From Salinibacterium sp. ZJ70 (GTDB lineage: Bacteria; Actinomycetota; Actinomycetes; Actinomycetales; Microbacteriaceae), in contig NZ_CP061770.1 in the NCBI RefSeq assembly GCF_011751865.2, positions 496,001 through 560,000 on the forward strand: DNA of 64,000 nucleotides. The letters are read 5' to 3'. The position numbers were made by a program, and so were the translations under genes. Positions 1 to 8,912 of the stretch are shown here, one piece after another (within the stretch, counting starts at the first letter, position 1; each line of letters opens with the position of its first letter). Below the pieces are notes generated by a model. The model made no database searches and had not been told where the DNA came from. It saw nothing but the letters and a program-made list of their open reading frames with translations.

Positions 1-612
1 GATGACGAGGGAATCGTCGCGCGGCACTCGGTCTACGGTGGCGACTTCGAAGCTGTGTCGGCGGCCACGTTCGCGGCGCCGGTCATCACCGTTCGCGTCG
101 GAGCGATCGATGCGCGCGCAGAGGCCGCGGCTCTCGACATCCGAGAGCTCTCGGCACCCCTGCCGGGGGACGCGAGCGCCACCGGAGCGGCGCCGATTCG
201 GGCCGCAGTCAGTACGGACCGTCCCGCGCTCCGCGGCGCTCGGGCGGTCGTCTCGGGCGGGCGAGGTGTCGGGTCCGCCGAGAGCTTCTCCCTCGTGGAG
301 CGACTCGCCGACTCGCTGGGTGCCGCCGTCGGCGCCTCGCGCGCCGCAGTGGACGCGGGCTACATCCCCGCGTCTCACCAGGTGGGGCAGACGGGCGTGT
401 CGGTCTCTCCCGAGCTGTATGTCGCTCTCGGAATCTCCGGCGCCATCCAGCACCGTGCCGGAATGCAGACCTCGAAGTTCATCGTCGCGGTGAATTCCGA
501 CGCGGACGCCCCGATCTTCCAGGTGGCCGACTTCGGGGTCGTAGGAGACCTCTTCACCGTCGTGCCGCAGCTCATCGAGGCGATCGAGGCAGCGAAGGCA
601 GCACGAGGATGA
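1..612 (+). CDS. etfA: Electron transfer flavoprotein alpha subunit, C-terminal part (5' end outside window)
   Basis: The reading frame is open from base 1 and gives 203 codons, so the N-terminal part lies outside the window. It holds the FAD-binding C-terminal domain of EtfA: the family motifs GISGAIQH and NSDADAPIF are clear, followed by [21 protein letters not shown]. EtfAB is a soluble heterodimer that passes electrons from acyl-CoA and other dehydrogenases to an ETF:quinone oxidoreductase or the respiratory chain. Its TGA stop overlaps the ATG of the next gene (ATGA), so the two are probably translationally coupled. Family assignment is confident; the full length cannot be judged. Confidence 0.93.
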   Translation, partial: DDEGIVARHSVYGGDFEAVSAATFAAPVITVRVGAIDARAEAAALDIRELSAPLPGDASATGAAPIRAAVSTDRPALRGARAVVSGGRGVGSAESFSLVERLADSLGAAVGASRAAVDAGYIPASHQVGQTGVSVSPELYVALGISGAIQHRAGMQTSKFIVAVNSDADAPIFQVADFGVVGDLFTVVPQLIEAIEAAKAARG

Positions 613-1976
613 CGACCACTGCGGATGCGACCCGGATCAGACGGGGGCTCCCGCGGTCCCCGGGGGGTGCGCAGTGGCCCATCGTCGAGACGCCCGACGA
701 CGAGCTTCTTGCCGTCGCTGAGACGGCCGCACCTGAGGGCATCGTGCATGAGGCGACGGACGCCGCGCCGTCCGCGCACCCGACCGGAACCGCGGAGGTC
801 GACTCCGGGCACTCCCAGCCCGATGAGCCGCTGGTCGTCGCAGCGCGCGGGGAGACGCTGTTGCGTCGTGGACTTCCCCGCGTCTTGGGCGGCTCGCCCT
901 GGCCTCCTGCTGGCGCAGCACGCGACAGGTGGGCGCGTGCACTCGCCGAGGCGGAGGGCCCTTCTGCGGTCATCGCCGAGACGATCCAGGCCGATCACGC
1001 GGCGCACCCCTCTGACGAGGAGCGAGGGCAGTCGCCCGTCGAGCTGACGGCGCAGACCCGTGCGGCATCCCGGGAACCCCGACGGATCGGAGGGATCCCC
1101 CTGTCGCGCGCGGTCGCGATCGTCGCCGTTGCGCTCGTTCTCGCGGTCGCCGCGGTGCTGGGGGCGCAGTGGTTCCGAGGGCAGCAGTTCGGCATGGACT
1201 TCATCGAGACCTATCCCGGCGCGACGCCCCTGCCCGACGGGGCTCCCGAGGGCCTCCCGGCGTGGCTCAACTGGCAGCACTTCCTCAACGCCTTCCTCAT
1301 GGTGCTCATCATCAAGACGGGCATCCAGGTGCGCCGCGAGACCCGCCCCAGTGCCTACTGGTCGCCTCGGTGGAAGCCGACCCGCAAGATCTCCATCAGC
1401 ATCTGGCTGCACCAGGCGGTAGACCTTCTCTGGCTCGTCAACGGCGTGATCTTCGTCATCCTGTTGGCCGCCACCGGTCAGTGGGTGCGCGTCGTGCCTC
1501 TCGATGTCGGCGTCCTTCCGAACGCGGTCAGCGCCGGCATCCAGTACCTGTCGCTGGACTGGCCCGCCGACGAGAACGGCTGGGTTCACTACAACGCCCT
1601 GCAGATGCTCACGTACTTCACCACGATCTTCATCGCGGCACCGCTGGCCGCTCTGACGGGGGTGCGCATGAGCGGGATCTGGCCTTCGGGGAGCGAACGA
1701 CTCAACCGTCTGTACCCGCTCGAATGGGCTCGCGCTGTCCACTTCCCGGTGATGCTCTACTTCGTGGCGTTCATCTTCGTGCATGTCGCCCTGGTGCTGT
1801 CGACCGGAACGCTGCGCAACCTCAACCACATGTATGCGGGGCAGGATGCGACCCACTGGTGGGGGCTCGTGATCTTCCTCGTGAGCGTCAGCGTGATGGC
1901 TCTGGGGGCGATCGTAGCCAGGCCGGTTGTCGTCGCACCCATCGCCAAGCTCTTCGGCTCGGTCACGAGCCGCTGA
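609..1976 (+). CDS. Cytochrome b/b6-like integral membrane protein with duplicated RRGLPR motif
   Basis: 455 residues. The first 150 are hydrophilic and hold two copies of one short motif, [14 protein letters not shown] near residue 11 and [14 protein letters not shown] near residue 86. A membrane part follows with about five helices from residue 160 on and several conserved His ([36 protein letters not shown]), as expected for a heme-b cytochrome b561/formate dehydrogenase gamma-like fold. Coupling to etfA through ATGA suggests it receives or delivers electrons for the flavoprotein at the membrane; that is inference. The twin N-terminal motif may be a docking peptide. Exact redox partner unknown. 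Confidence 0.75.
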   Translation: MTTTADATRIRRGLPRSPGGAQWPIVETPDDELLAVAETAAPEGIVHEATDAAPSAHPTGTAEVDSGHSQPDEPLVVAARGETLLRRGLPRVLGGSPWPPAGAARDRWARALAEAEGPSAVIAETIQADHAAHPSDEERGQSPVELTAQTRAASREPRRIGGIPLSRAVAIVAVALVLAVAAVLGAQWFRGQQFGMDFIETYPGATPLPDGAPEGLPAWLNWQHFLNAFLMVLIIKTGIQVRRETRPSAYWSPRWKPTRKISISIWLHQAVDLLWLVNGVIFVILLAATGQWVRVVPLDVGVLPNAVSAGIQYLSLDWPADENGWVHYNALQMLTYFTTIFIAAPLAALTGVRMSGIWPSGSERLNRLYPLEWARAVHFPVMLYFVAFIFVHVALVLSTGTLRNLNHMYAGQDATHWWGLVIFLVSVSVMALGAIVARPVVVAPIAKLFGSVTSR

Positions 1977-1986
1977 GTCGGCGGCG

Positions 1987-2643
1987 TCAGCTCGACGGCG
2001 AGGCGCCAGTCCAGCGCACCCAGAGCGCCTCGAGCGCTGCCGTCAGGTCGGTGAGTTCTCCGTCGTTCTCGATGATTACGTCAGCGAGGTGCTCGCGAGC
2101 GGCACGCGTCCCCTGGGCGAGGATGCGCCTCCTGGCTTCCTCGTCGCCGTACCCGCGACTCGCGGTGAGTCGGGCGATCCGAATACCGTCCGCTGCTTCG
2201 ACGGTCACGATCTCGGCGTAGCTCCATGGCAGGTCTTCGGCGTTGCCCGCCAGAAGAGGGATCTCGTGGACGACCGGCATGATCCCGCCCGTCGTGAGCG
2301 CCCCGTCGAGCGCACGTCGCATCGCCTCGCTGATGGCGGGGCGGAGCGCTTCCACATACCGCTGTCGCAGATCGTCGTCGGCGAAGATCCGTGCGCTGAC
2401 GGCGGTTCGGTCGAGTTCGCCCTCGGCGGTGAAGACGTCAGCGCCGAGCAGTTCACGCAGGTGCTGGAGAAGCGGACTGCTGCGGGGATCGCGCGGGTGG
2501 AGCACGTCGTGAGCCACCCGATCGGCGTCGACCACCTGGGCGCCCCACTCGCGGAGCATCGACGCTGCGGTGCTCTTGCCTGCGCCGATGCCGCCGGTCA
2601 GCGCGATCAGGCGCGGTCCAGGTCCGTCTGCGGTGCGCGTCAC
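1987..2643 (-). CDS. coaE: Dephospho-CoA kinase
   Basis: 218 residues, normal for the family. CoaE phosphorylates the 3' hydroxyl of dephospho-CoA, the last step of coenzyme A synthesis. The P-loop GGIGAGKS lies at residues 17-24, followed by [12 protein letters not shown], the conserved substrate-binding Asp region, and VHEIPLL in the middle of the protein. The start is placed at GTG 2643, whose GTGA overlaps the stop of the upstream hydrolase by four bases; a longer reading upstream would run into that gene. The stop lies 10 bases from the convergent cytochrome b-like gene. Confidence 0.95.
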   Translation of the reverse strand: MTRTADGPGPRLIALTGGIGAGKSTAASMLREWGAQVVDADRVAHDVLHPRDPRSSPLLQHLRELLGADVFTAEGELDRTAVSARIFADDDLRQRYVEALRPAISEAMRRALDGALTTGGIMPVVHEIPLLAGNAEDLPWSYAEIVTVEAADGIRIARLTASRGYGDEEARRRILAQGTRAAREHLADVIIENDGELTDLTAALEALWVRWTGASPSS

Positions 2644-3578
2644 GGCAGCTCGCGGAAGAACTCGCGCACGGCCTCGGTCGACTCGAGCGGGGCGTTGAGC
2701 CACGGCGCATGGCCGCCGCGCACCTCGGTGAAGGTGAGGTCGGGGATGCTAGCGAGTCGCTCGCGGCCCTCGTCGGCGTCCATGAACACATCGGTCGTGC
2801 CCCAGAGGGCGTGGACGGGCACCTCGATGCGGGCGAGCTCGGCGGCGGTGAGGGTCAGCTCCGGGCGGCCGAGGTTGCGGTAGTAGCGCCGTGCCGTCGC
2901 ACGGAACTCGTCGCGCAGCGACGCGAGCCAGCCCGCGTCGACGAGCTCGGTGGGCCAGGCGTCGACGGTTCCCTTACCGAGCGTCATCGCGCTGTTGCGC
3001 CCGTAACGGGCACGCGACACGGGTCGCGTGAAGAAGTTCGCGAGGCCGGGGAACGCCATCAGACGCATCGAGAACGGCGCGCGGGTGCCCGGCAGGGCGA
3101 CGCCCGGGGTGCCCAGGATGGTGAGACTCTCGACCTTCTCGGGTCGCTCGAGTGCGTAGTAGAGCGCGAACTGCGCGCCCATCGAGTGCCCCACGAGGTG
3201 CGCGCGCTCGACGCCGGCATCCGCGAGCACCGCATCGAGCAGCGGCGCGGGCACGTCCCGCAGGCCGAACTCGGGGACGGTGCCCGCATCCGAGAGACCG
3301 TGGCCCGGCCAGTCGGGCGCGATCACACGGCGGCCGTCGAACGCGGGGATGAGGGGGATCGCCGCTGCCGTCACGGCAGCCATGCCGTGCAGAAGGAGGA
3401 CGGGGATGCGGTCGTCGCCTGCGATCTCGATGACGTGCAGGCGCATGTCGGTGCCCGGCACCTCGATCATGCGGTCGTCGCTGCGTTCGAGGCCGGTGAG
3501 GCCCAGCAGGCGCGCTTCGGCCTCGCGGTAGTCGGGTGCGGGATCGCCCAAGGGGCGGGCGTCGGATTCTGCTGTCAC
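2640..3578 (-). CDS. Alpha/beta hydrolase
   Basis: 312 residues from GTG 3578. The fold is a standard alpha/beta hydrolase: the oxyanion-region HG after strand 3 (LLLHGM), nucleophile elbow GHSMG with Ser132, a late Asp in GTTDVFMDADEGR and the catalytic His in RGGHAPWLNAP. No signal peptide. The substrate cannot be read from the sequence; esterases, epoxide hydrolases and C-C hydrolases share this pattern. The longer open frame upstream is low-complexity Arg/Ser and is not coding. Its stop overlaps coaE, so the two are probably one transcript. Confidence 0.88.
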   Translation of the reverse strand: MTAESDARPLGDPAPDYREAEARLLGLTGLERSDDRMIEVPGTDMRLHVIEIAGDDRIPVLLLHGMAAVTAAAIPLIPAFDGRRVIAPDWPGHGLSDAGTVPEFGLRDVPAPLLDAVLADAGVERAHLVGHSMGAQFALYYALERPEKVESLTILGTPGVALPGTRAPFSMRLMAFPGLANFFTRPVSRARYGRNSAMTLGKGTVDAWPTELVDAGWLASLRDEFRATARRYYRNLGRPELTLTAAELARIEVPVHALWGTTDVFMDADEGRERLASIPDLTFTEVRGGHAPWLNAPLESTEAVREFFRELP

Positions 3579-3606
3579 GTCACTCAGGGTAAGGGAGCGA
3601 CGCTGG

Positions 3607-4260
3607 TCAGTCGTCGGCGCCGACCCAGTCGCCGGTCGCCAGGTACTGCACCTTCTTCGCGATCGAGACCGCGTGGTCGGCGAAGCGCTCGTGGTAGCGC
3701 GAGGCGAGGGTCGCATCCACGGTCGCCGCGGTCTCGCCCTTCCAGGTCTCGCCGAGCACCTTGTCGAACACGGCCAGGTGCAGGGCGTCGACCTTGTCGT
3801 CCTCGTCGCGGATGTGCTCGGCGATCTTCGGATCCTGGGTGCGCAGCAGCTCGGTGAGCTTGCGGGCGATGTCGACGTCGAGGGCGCCCATCTCGCGGAA
3901 CGTGGAGCGCAGTCCCTTCGGCACCGCCTTCTCGGGGAAGCGGTACCGCGCGAGCTGTGCGATGTGCTCGGCCATGTCGCCCATGCGCTCGAGCGACGCG
4001 CTCACGCGCAGCGCGCTCACCACGATCCGCAGGTCGCGGGCGACGGGCTGCTGGCGCGCGAGGATCGCGATCGCGAGCTCGTCGAGCTCCGCCGCGAGCA
4101 CGTCGATGCGACGGTCGTTCTCGATGACGTCTTCGGCGAGCGACACATCCGACTCGTTGAAGGCGCGGGTCGCGTTGTCGATCGAGTCGGCGACGAGCGC
4201 CGAGATCTCGACGAGTCGGTCCTGCACCTCGCGCAGCTCCTGCTGGAATACTTCGCGCAT
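3607..4260 (-). CDS. phoU: Phosphate-system accessory protein PhoU
   Basis: 217 residues with the two PhoU helical repeats; ERMGDMAEHIAQLA and ERFADHAVSIAKKV are the paired metal-binding helices that define the family. PhoU links the Pst transporter to the phosphate two-component system and keeps the pathway off when phosphate is plentiful. Start chosen at ATG 4260, preceded by AGGAG about 11 bases upstream, rather than the in-frame ATG 36 bases earlier. The gene is divergent from senX3-regX3, the usual actinobacterial arrangement, with a PHO-box-like repeat between. Confidence 0.95.
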   Translation of the reverse strand: MREVFQQELREVQDRLVEISALVADSIDNATRAFNESDVSLAEDVIENDRRIDVLAAELDELAIAILARQQPVARDLRIVVSALRVSASLERMGDMAEHIAQLARYRFPEKAVPKGLRSTFREMGALDVDIARKLTELLRTQDPKIAEHIRDEDDKVDALHLAVFDKVLGETWKGETAATVDATLASRYHERFADHAVSIAKKVQYLATGDWVGADD

Positions 4261-4354
4261 CGGATCGTCCTCTCCTTGTCGGATCGTGTCCGACATTCAT
4301 CGCGGGCATGGGGATGCCCGTCTGCCTCTCGCAGGTGCCACCGTCTCGCACGCA

Positions 4355-4387
4355 GGTGAACATCCGGTGACCAGGTTGTGAACGTCC
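4355..4387. promoter_or_regulatory. PHO-box-like triple direct repeat
   Basis: Three heptamers begin at 4355, 4366 and 4377, exactly 11 bases apart: GGTGAAC, GGTGACC, TGTGAAC. Eleven-base spaced copies of GTTCACC (here read on the other strand) are the known binding pattern of PhoP/RegX3-type phosphate regulators in actinobacteria. The site lies between phoU and senX3, about 70 bases before the senX3 start. Binding by the RegX3 encoded next to it is inferred. Confidence 0.65.
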
Positions 4388-4443
4388 CGCGAAACCCGGC
4401 GGAACCTCCCGCATACGGTAGCCGCACCCTGCCGCGTGCCGCC

Positions 4444-4456
4444 TAATCTAATTGTA
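4444..4456 (+). promoter_or_regulatory. Leaderless -10 element of senX3
   Basis: TAATCT at 4444-4449 is followed by six bases and then the ATG of senX3. No ribosome-binding site fits before this start, so the transcript probably begins at or next to the start codon. The same geometry is seen at a dozen other genes in the window. Confidence 0.55.
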
Positions 4457-5613
4457 TGGAGGCGGCTTGGCTGGTGCCCGCGGCTCTCGGCTTCGGGATG
4501 GTCGTGGGTGTCGGCGGTTCGGTTGCTGTGGTGACGGCGCACGCGCGCGGACGCCGGGCGGCGTCGGTCGCGTATCCGACGGTTCCTGAGGGGGTCGAGG
4601 CGGTCATCGACTCGCTCGACGCCCCCGGCATGGTGCTCGACTCCTCCAACAACGTGCTGACCTTCTCGCCCGCGGCGGTCGCGCTGGGTCTCGTGTCCAA
4701 CCGCTCGCTCACCGACGACGAGCTCGCCGAGATCGTCGACCGGGTGCGCGTCACGGGGGTCGCCGAGACCACCGAGCTGCAGGTGCGACGGGGGCCGTTC
4801 ACCGAGGTGTCGAGCCATCTGCTCGTGCGCGCCGCCCCGCTCGGATCGCGTTTCGTGCTGGTGCTCGCCGAGGACCGCACCGAGGCTCAGCGCCTCGACG
4901 AGGTGCGGCGCGACTTCGTCGCCAACATCTCACACGAGCTGAAGACACCGATCGGCGCGATCGGCCTGCTGTCGGAGGCGCTCGAATCCGCCGCGGATTC
5001 GCCCGAGGACGTGCGCCGCTTCGCGAAGCGCCTGGGCATCGAGACGGATCGCCTGCGGCAGATGACGCACGAGATCATCGAGCTCAGCCGCCTGCAGGCG
5101 AGCGATGTGCTCGAGGATGCGCGTCTGGTGAGCATCAAGCGGATCGCCGCCCAGGCCGTGGACGCGCACCGTGTGGTGGCCGAATCGCGGGGCATCGAGA
5201 TCGCCGTGCGCGCGAAGGGCGACGCGACGGTGTGGGGCGACGAGGGGCTCCTCGCGACCGCTGTCAGCAACCTCGTCGTCAACGCGATCCAGCACTCGCC
5301 CGATGGAGCCCGTGTGGGCGTCGGGGTGACGCGTCGCGATGGCAGCGTCGAGATCGCCGTCACCGACCAGGGAGAGGGCATCCCCGAGGCGGAGCGCGAG
5401 CGTGTGTTCGAGCGCTTCTACCGGGTGGATGCGGCACGCAGCCGTGCGACGGGCGGCACCGGGCTCGGGCTCGCGATCGTCAAGCACGTCGTGCAGAACC
5501 ACGGCGGCGACGTGCGTGTGTGGTCGCAGCCGGGCCACGGTTCGACGTTCACCATCCGACTTCCCGAGGCCGACGCTGCGCTGGCCGACTCGACCCCCGG
5601 AGATCCCGCGTGA
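4456..5613 (+). CDS. senX3: Sensor histidine kinase of the phosphate two-component system
   Basis: 385 residues: one N-terminal transmembrane helix (residues about 3-25), a PAS-like sensing region, then HisKA with the phospho-acceptor His160 in NISHELKTPIGAIG, and an HATPase domain with the N box (NLVVNAIQHS), G1 box (DQGEGIPEAE) and G2 box (GGTGLGLAIV). SenX3 activates RegX3 when phosphate is low and, with PhoU, keeps it inactive when phosphate is high. It overlaps regX3 by four bases (GTGA). The start has a leaderless promoter signature. Confidence 0.93.
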   Translation: MEAAWLVPAALGFGMVVGVGGSVAVVTAHARGRRAASVAYPTVPEGVEAVIDSLDAPGMVLDSSNNVLTFSPAAVALGLVSNRSLTDDELAEIVDRVRVTGVAETTELQVRRGPFTEVSSHLLVRAAPLGSRFVLVLAEDRTEAQRLDEVRRDFVANISHELKTPIGAIGLLSEALESAADSPEDVRRFAKRLGIETDRLRQMTHEIIELSRLQASDVLEDARLVSIKRIAAQAVDAHRVVAESRGIEIAVRAKGDATVWGDEGLLATAVSNLVVNAIQHSPDGARVGVGVTRRDGSVEIAVTDQGEGIPEAERERVFERFYRVDAARSRATGGTGLGLAIVKHVVQNHGGDVRVWSQPGHGSTFTIRLPEADAALADSTPGDPA

Positions 5614-6302
5614 CCCGCATCCTCATCGTCGAAGACGAGCCGTCGCTCGCGGAACCGCTCGCCTTCCTGCTCGAGCGCGAGGGCTACACGACGGTGCACG
5701 CCGCGGATGGCCGCACGGCCCTCGCCGTGTTCGAGGAGGGCGGGATCGATCTGGTGCTCCTCGACCTCATGCTTCCGGGGCTTCCCGGTACGGAGGTGTG
5801 CCGCGCGATCCGCGCGACCTCGACCGTGCCGATCATCATGCTCACCGCGAAGGACAGCGAGGTCGACATCGTCGTGGGGCTCGAGCTGGGAGCCGACGAC
5901 TACGTCACCAAGCCCTACAAGAGCCGTGAGCTGATCGCGCGCATCCGCGCGGTGCTGCGGCGCCGCGTGGAGGAGAGCGCCGCCGTTCACGATGCGATCC
6001 TCGAGGTGGGGTCGGTCCGGATGGATGTCGACCGGCACGCTGTCACGGTTGCGGGCGTCGAGACCCCCATGCCGCTCAAGGAGTTCGAGCTTCTCGAGTA
6101 CCTCATGCGCAACGCGGGGCGGGTGCTCACGCGCGGCCAGCTCATCGACCGGGTCTGGGGTGAGGACTACTTCGGCGACACGAAGACCCTCGATGTGCAC
6201 ATCAAGCGCATCCGGGCGAAGATCGAGCCCGACCCCTCGGCGCCGCGGCTGCTCGTGACGGTGCGCGGGCTCGGCTACCGCTTCGAGTCGGCGGGGAGAT
6301 GA
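5610..6302 (+). CDS. regX3: Response regulator of the phosphate two-component system
   Basis: 230 residues from GTG 5610, which overlaps the kinase stop. Receiver domain with acidic pocket Glu8-Asp9, phospho-acceptor Asp52 (LVLLDLMLPG) and Lys101 (VTKPYKS), then an OmpR/PhoB winged-helix DNA-binding domain ending in LVTVRGLGYRFES. Target genes in relatives include phoU, pst and its own operon; the PHO-box-like repeat upstream of senX3 fits autoregulation. A strong hairpin follows directly. Confidence 0.94.
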   Translation: MTRILIVEDEPSLAEPLAFLLEREGYTTVHAADGRTALAVFEEGGIDLVLLDLMLPGLPGTEVCRAIRATSTVPIIMLTAKDSEVDIVVGLELGADDYVTKPYKSRELIARIRAVLRRRVEESAAVHDAILEVGSVRMDVDRHAVTVAGVETPMPLKEFELLEYLMRNAGRVLTRGQLIDRVWGEDYFGDTKTLDVHIKRIRAKIEPDPSAPRLLVTVRGLGYRFESAGR

Positions 6303-6330
6303 CGAAAGCCCCGCCGAAGCGGGGCTTTCG
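6303..6330. terminator. Hairpin terminator shared by regX3 and the convergent lipoprotein gene
   Basis: A perfect 12-bp stem (6303-6314 with 6319-6330) closes on the loop CGAA. It starts one base after the regX3 stop, and the convergent lipoprotein gene ends at 6360, so it can serve both strands. Confidence 0.8.
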
Positions 6331-6359
6331 AACGCGCGGATGCGCGGAAATCCATCCGA

Positions 6360-6899
6360 TTACGGAGCCGGGGTCTCGGCTTCGATCTCGATCTCCTCGA
6401 CCTCCACGAACTCCTCGATCTCGGGAGCGGGGACCGGGGCGAGGTCCTCGTACTCGGCGAGCGTCGTGTCGAGAACGGGAACGAACACGGAGAAGGTCTT
6501 GCCGTCGACCACGATGGCGGCGTCGAGCATCGCACCCGGAATGGCCACGGGGGCGAGCTGCACGATGGCGCCGTCGCCGAAGCCCCAGTCGGTGCGTCCG
6601 TTGGCGCCGGCGACCAGGTCGACCGAGAACCAGACATCGTCGACGTTCCACTGGAACGTGAACTCGATGTCCTCGGAGCTGAGGTTGGTCGCAGCGCCCA
6701 CGAGGCTGCCGAGCTCGCCATCCTCGCTGATGATCATGAGGTTGCCGAGGGAGAGCGCACCCGCGCTCACGTTCACGCCGTCGCTCGGGTCGTACTGGTC
6801 CATCGTCGCTGCGGGCGCATGCCCGATGACGTTGCATCCAGAAAGGCCGAGTGCGAGCGCTCCGCTCAGCGCGATAGCGGCAACGGCACGTACTCTCAC
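6360..6899 (-). CDS. Putative lipoprotein, DUF-type, next to carD
   Basis: 179 residues from GTG 6899, which has a clear GGGAGG site 6 bases upstream. Signal peptide of type II with lipobox LGLSGC and lipid-anchored Cys22. The mature part is a mostly beta domain of about 120 residues (FTFQWNVDDVWFSVDLVAG), and the C-terminus is a Glu-rich tail (EEFVEVEEIEIEAE). I do not recognise a function. It is divergent from carD, sharing a 126-base intergenic region. Localisation outside the membrane is well supported; role unknown. Confidence 0.85.
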   Translation of the reverse strand: MRVRAVAAIALSGALALGLSGCNVIGHAPAATMDQYDPSDGVNVSAGALSLGNLMIISEDGELGSLVGAATNLSSEDIEFTFQWNVDDVWFSVDLVAGANGRTDWGFGDGAIVQLAPVAIPGAMLDAAIVVDGKTFSVFVPVLDTTLAEYEDLAPVPAPEIEEFVEVEEIEIEAETPAP

Positions 6900-7025
6900 G
6901 GAATCCTCCCGGCTGTAGACATCAAGCAACCCCAAGCCTAGCGGCTGATTCGGGGTGCTCACGCGCGGCCAGGCCCGCGACCTGGGACTGTGATAAAATA
7001 AAAGGTCTGCGGAAGGAATAACTCC

Positions 7026-7508
7026 ATGCTCTTTGAGGTCGGCGAGACGGTCGTTTACCCCCATCACGGTGCGGCAACCATCATCGAGGTCAAGGACCGC
7101 GTGATCAAGGGTGAGACGAAGAAGTATCTGAAGCTCAACGTCACCCAGGGCGACCTCATCATCGAGGTTCCCGCCGAGAACGTCGACCTTGTCGGAGTCC
7201 GCGATGTGATCGGGCGGGAGGGCCTCGACCGTGTGTTCGAGGTGCTGCGCGCGCCGTTCACCGAGGAGCCCACCAACTGGAGCCGCCGCTACAAGGCCAA
7301 CCTCGAAAAGCTCGCCTCAGGCGATGTCATCAAGGTCTCCGAGGTCGTCCGCGACCTGTGGCGTCGCGACCAGGACCGCGGCCTCTCGGCTGGTGAGAAG
7401 CGCATGCTCGCGAAGGCTCGCCAGATCCTCATCTCTGAGCTCGCGCTCGCTGAGAAGACCGACGAGGAGAAGGCATCGACCGTCCTCGACGAGGTTCTCG
7501 CTTCCTGA
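7026..7508 (+). CDS. carD: RNA polymerase-binding transcription factor CarD
   Basis: 160 residues starting [19 protein letters not shown], the Tudor-like RNA polymerase interaction domain shared with Mfd. The C-terminal helical domain carries [13 protein letters not shown] and [18 protein letters not shown], the region that contacts promoter DNA at the upstream edge of the bubble through a Trp. CarD stabilises open complexes, notably at rRNA promoters, and is essential in mycobacteria. Good ribosome-binding site GGAAGGAATAACTCC. A -10-like TAAAAT lies at 6994-6999. ispDF follows 36 bases later. Confidence 0.96.
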   Translation: MLFEVGETVVYPHHGAATIIEVKDRVIKGETKKYLKLNVTQGDLIIEVPAENVDLVGVRDVIGREGLDRVFEVLRAPFTEEPTNWSRRYKANLEKLASGDVIKVSEVVRDLWRRDQDRGLSAGEKRMLAKARQILISELALAEKTDEEKASTVLDEVLAS

Positions 7509-7544
7509 TCCCGGGTCGGCTTCTCGACTCGTAGGCTCGCTGTC

Positions 7545-8711
7545 ATGAGTCGGATCCCGAGCGACGTGCGCGTCGCGATCATCGTCGTCGCCGCGGGCAG
7601 CGGATCGCGCCTCGGTCACGAGGCGCCGAAGGCGTTCGTCCCTGTCGGCGGCGTTCCGATTCTCGCGCGCGCCCTGCGAGGCGTGTTCGCATCGGCCGAG
7701 CCGGCGCAGGTCGTCGTCGTGGTGCCCGCGGACCGTCTGGATGAGGCGCGCGCCATCGCGGCGGAGGCATCGGGTGTCGCCTCCGAATACGTCTCGGTCG
7801 TCGTCGGGGGTTCGACACGCCAGGAGTCGGTCGCGGCGGGACTCGCGGTCGTGGTTGAGAACGTGGACACCGTGCTCGTGCACGACGCGGCGCGGGCGCT
7901 GACGCCGTCGACGCTCATCGATCGCGTGGTCACGGCAGTCCGCGAGCGTGGGGCGGGCGTGATCCCGGCGCTTCCCGTGGTCGACACCGTCAAGAGGGTG
8001 GAGGGCGACCTCGTCGTCGCCCCCGTCGACCGCAGCGACCTCGTGCAGGTGCAGACGCCGCAGGGCTTCCCGCGCGCCCAGCTCGTCGAGGTGTATGCCA
8101 CCGCCGCCGACGACCACACCGACGACGCCGCGCTCTTCGCGGCGGCCGGGCATCCGGTGACGACGATCCCCGGCGAGGCTCAGGCGTTCAAGATCACGAC
8201 CCCGTGGGATCTCGCGCGCGCCGAGCAGCTCGTGCGCCCCGCGTCGCGCCTGCGCACGGGCGTCGGCGTCGATGTGCATCAGTATGACGAGAAGTCGCCC
8301 ATGCGACTCGGCGGGCTCGATTTCCCGGGGGAGCCGGGCCTAGCGGGGCATTCGGACGGCGACGCCCTCGTTCATGCGATGTGCGACGCGCTGCTCTCGG
8401 CGGCGGGGCTCGGTGACATCGGCGGGCGCTTCGGCTCGGCCGACCCGCGATTCGCGGGGGCGGCAAGCGAGGTGTTCCTGCGCGAGACGCTGCGACTCGT
8501 CGACGAGGCGGGCTTCCGAGTGGAGAACGTCGCGGTTCAGGTGGTGGGCAATCGGCCGCGGATGTCAGCTCGACGCGACGAGATGCAGGCGCACCTCTCG
8601 GCGATCGTGGGGGCTCCGGTGAGCATCGCCGCGACGACGACCGATGGGCTCGGCTTCACCGGTCGCGGTGAGGGCCTGATGGCTGTCGCGACGGCGCTGA
8701 TCCTCGGGTGA
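7545..8711 (+). CDS. ispDF: Bifunctional IspD/IspF of the MEP isoprenoid pathway
   Basis: 388 residues, a fusion of two enzymes. Residues about 8-230 are IspD (CDP-ME synthase): IIVVAAGSGSRLGHEAPKAF is the nucleotide-binding loop, with DAAR and the C-terminal QTPQGF motifs. Residues about 236-388 are IspF (MECDP synthase): VGVDVHQYD and GHSDGDALVHAMCDALLSA supply the zinc ligands and substrate pocket. IspE is not here. A TAGGCT motif seven bases before the ATG suggests a leaderless start. In mycobacteria ispD and ispF are separate neighbours in the same carD locus. Confidence 0.96.
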   Translation: MSRIPSDVRVAIIVVAAGSGSRLGHEAPKAFVPVGGVPILARALRGVFASAEPAQVVVVVPADRLDEARAIAAEASGVASEYVSVVVGGSTRQESVAAGLAVVVENVDTVLVHDAARALTPSTLIDRVVTAVRERGAGVIPALPVVDTVKRVEGDLVVAPVDRSDLVQVQTPQGFPRAQLVEVYATAADDHTDDAALFAAAGHPVTTIPGEAQAFKITTPWDLARAEQLVRPASRLRTGVGVDVHQYDEKSPMRLGGLDFPGEPGLAGHSDGDALVHAMCDALLSAAGLGDIGGRFGSADPRFAGAASEVFLRETLRLVDEAGFRVENVAVQVVGNRPRMSARRDEMQAHLSAIVGAPVSIAATTTDGLGFTGRGEGLMAVATALILG

Positions 8712-8756
8712 CCGGCCGCGCTGCGGCTGAGCGCGGGCGGCATGCCGAGTCGATTT

Positions 8757-8773
8757 CTTAGGCAAGCCTTACC
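8757..8773. promoter_or_regulatory. DtxR/IdeR-type iron box, upstream copy
   Basis: CTTAGGCAAGCCTTACC is an interrupted palindrome close to the DtxR consensus (TTAGGNNAGNCTNACCTAA). It ends seven bases before the TTGACA -35 hexamer of the heme-protein gene. The regulator is probably the DtxR protein encoded at 41460-42152. Confidence 0.65.
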
Positions 8774-8779
8774 GACATT

Positions 8780-8809
8780 TTGACAAGCGGGCACCGCGCC
8801 TCGTACGGT
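8780..8809 (+). promoter_or_regulatory. Promoter of the HtaA-domain gene
   Basis: TTGACA at 8780-8785 and TACGGT at 8804-8809 are separated by 18 bases. The promoter is bracketed by two iron boxes, one upstream of -35 and one just downstream of -10, which is a layout expected for tight repression by an iron-loaded DtxR protein. Confidence 0.6.
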
Positions 8810-8818
8810 GGGGTCTGA

Positions 8819-8837
8819 GGTTAGGCAAACCTAACTT
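8819..8837. promoter_or_regulatory. DtxR/IdeR-type iron box, downstream copy
   Basis: GGTTAGGCAAACCTAACTT is the better of the two boxes: GTTAGG and CCTAAC form a perfect inverted repeat around a CAAA centre. It lies about 10 bases after the -10 element, where a bound repressor would block initiation. Confidence 0.75.
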
Positions 8838-8912
8838 ATCGACACGGTGTCGCGAAACTCGGGGGACCCGTCCCGACGCGGTGCCTCACCCTTCCCTTGG
8901 AGTGCTGTTTCA

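Noticed and set aside
8847..8912. Earlier start for the HtaA-domain protein
   Set aside because: GTG 8847 has no ribosome-binding site and adds 22 residues before the signal peptide; GTG 8913 has GGAG 10 bases upstream.
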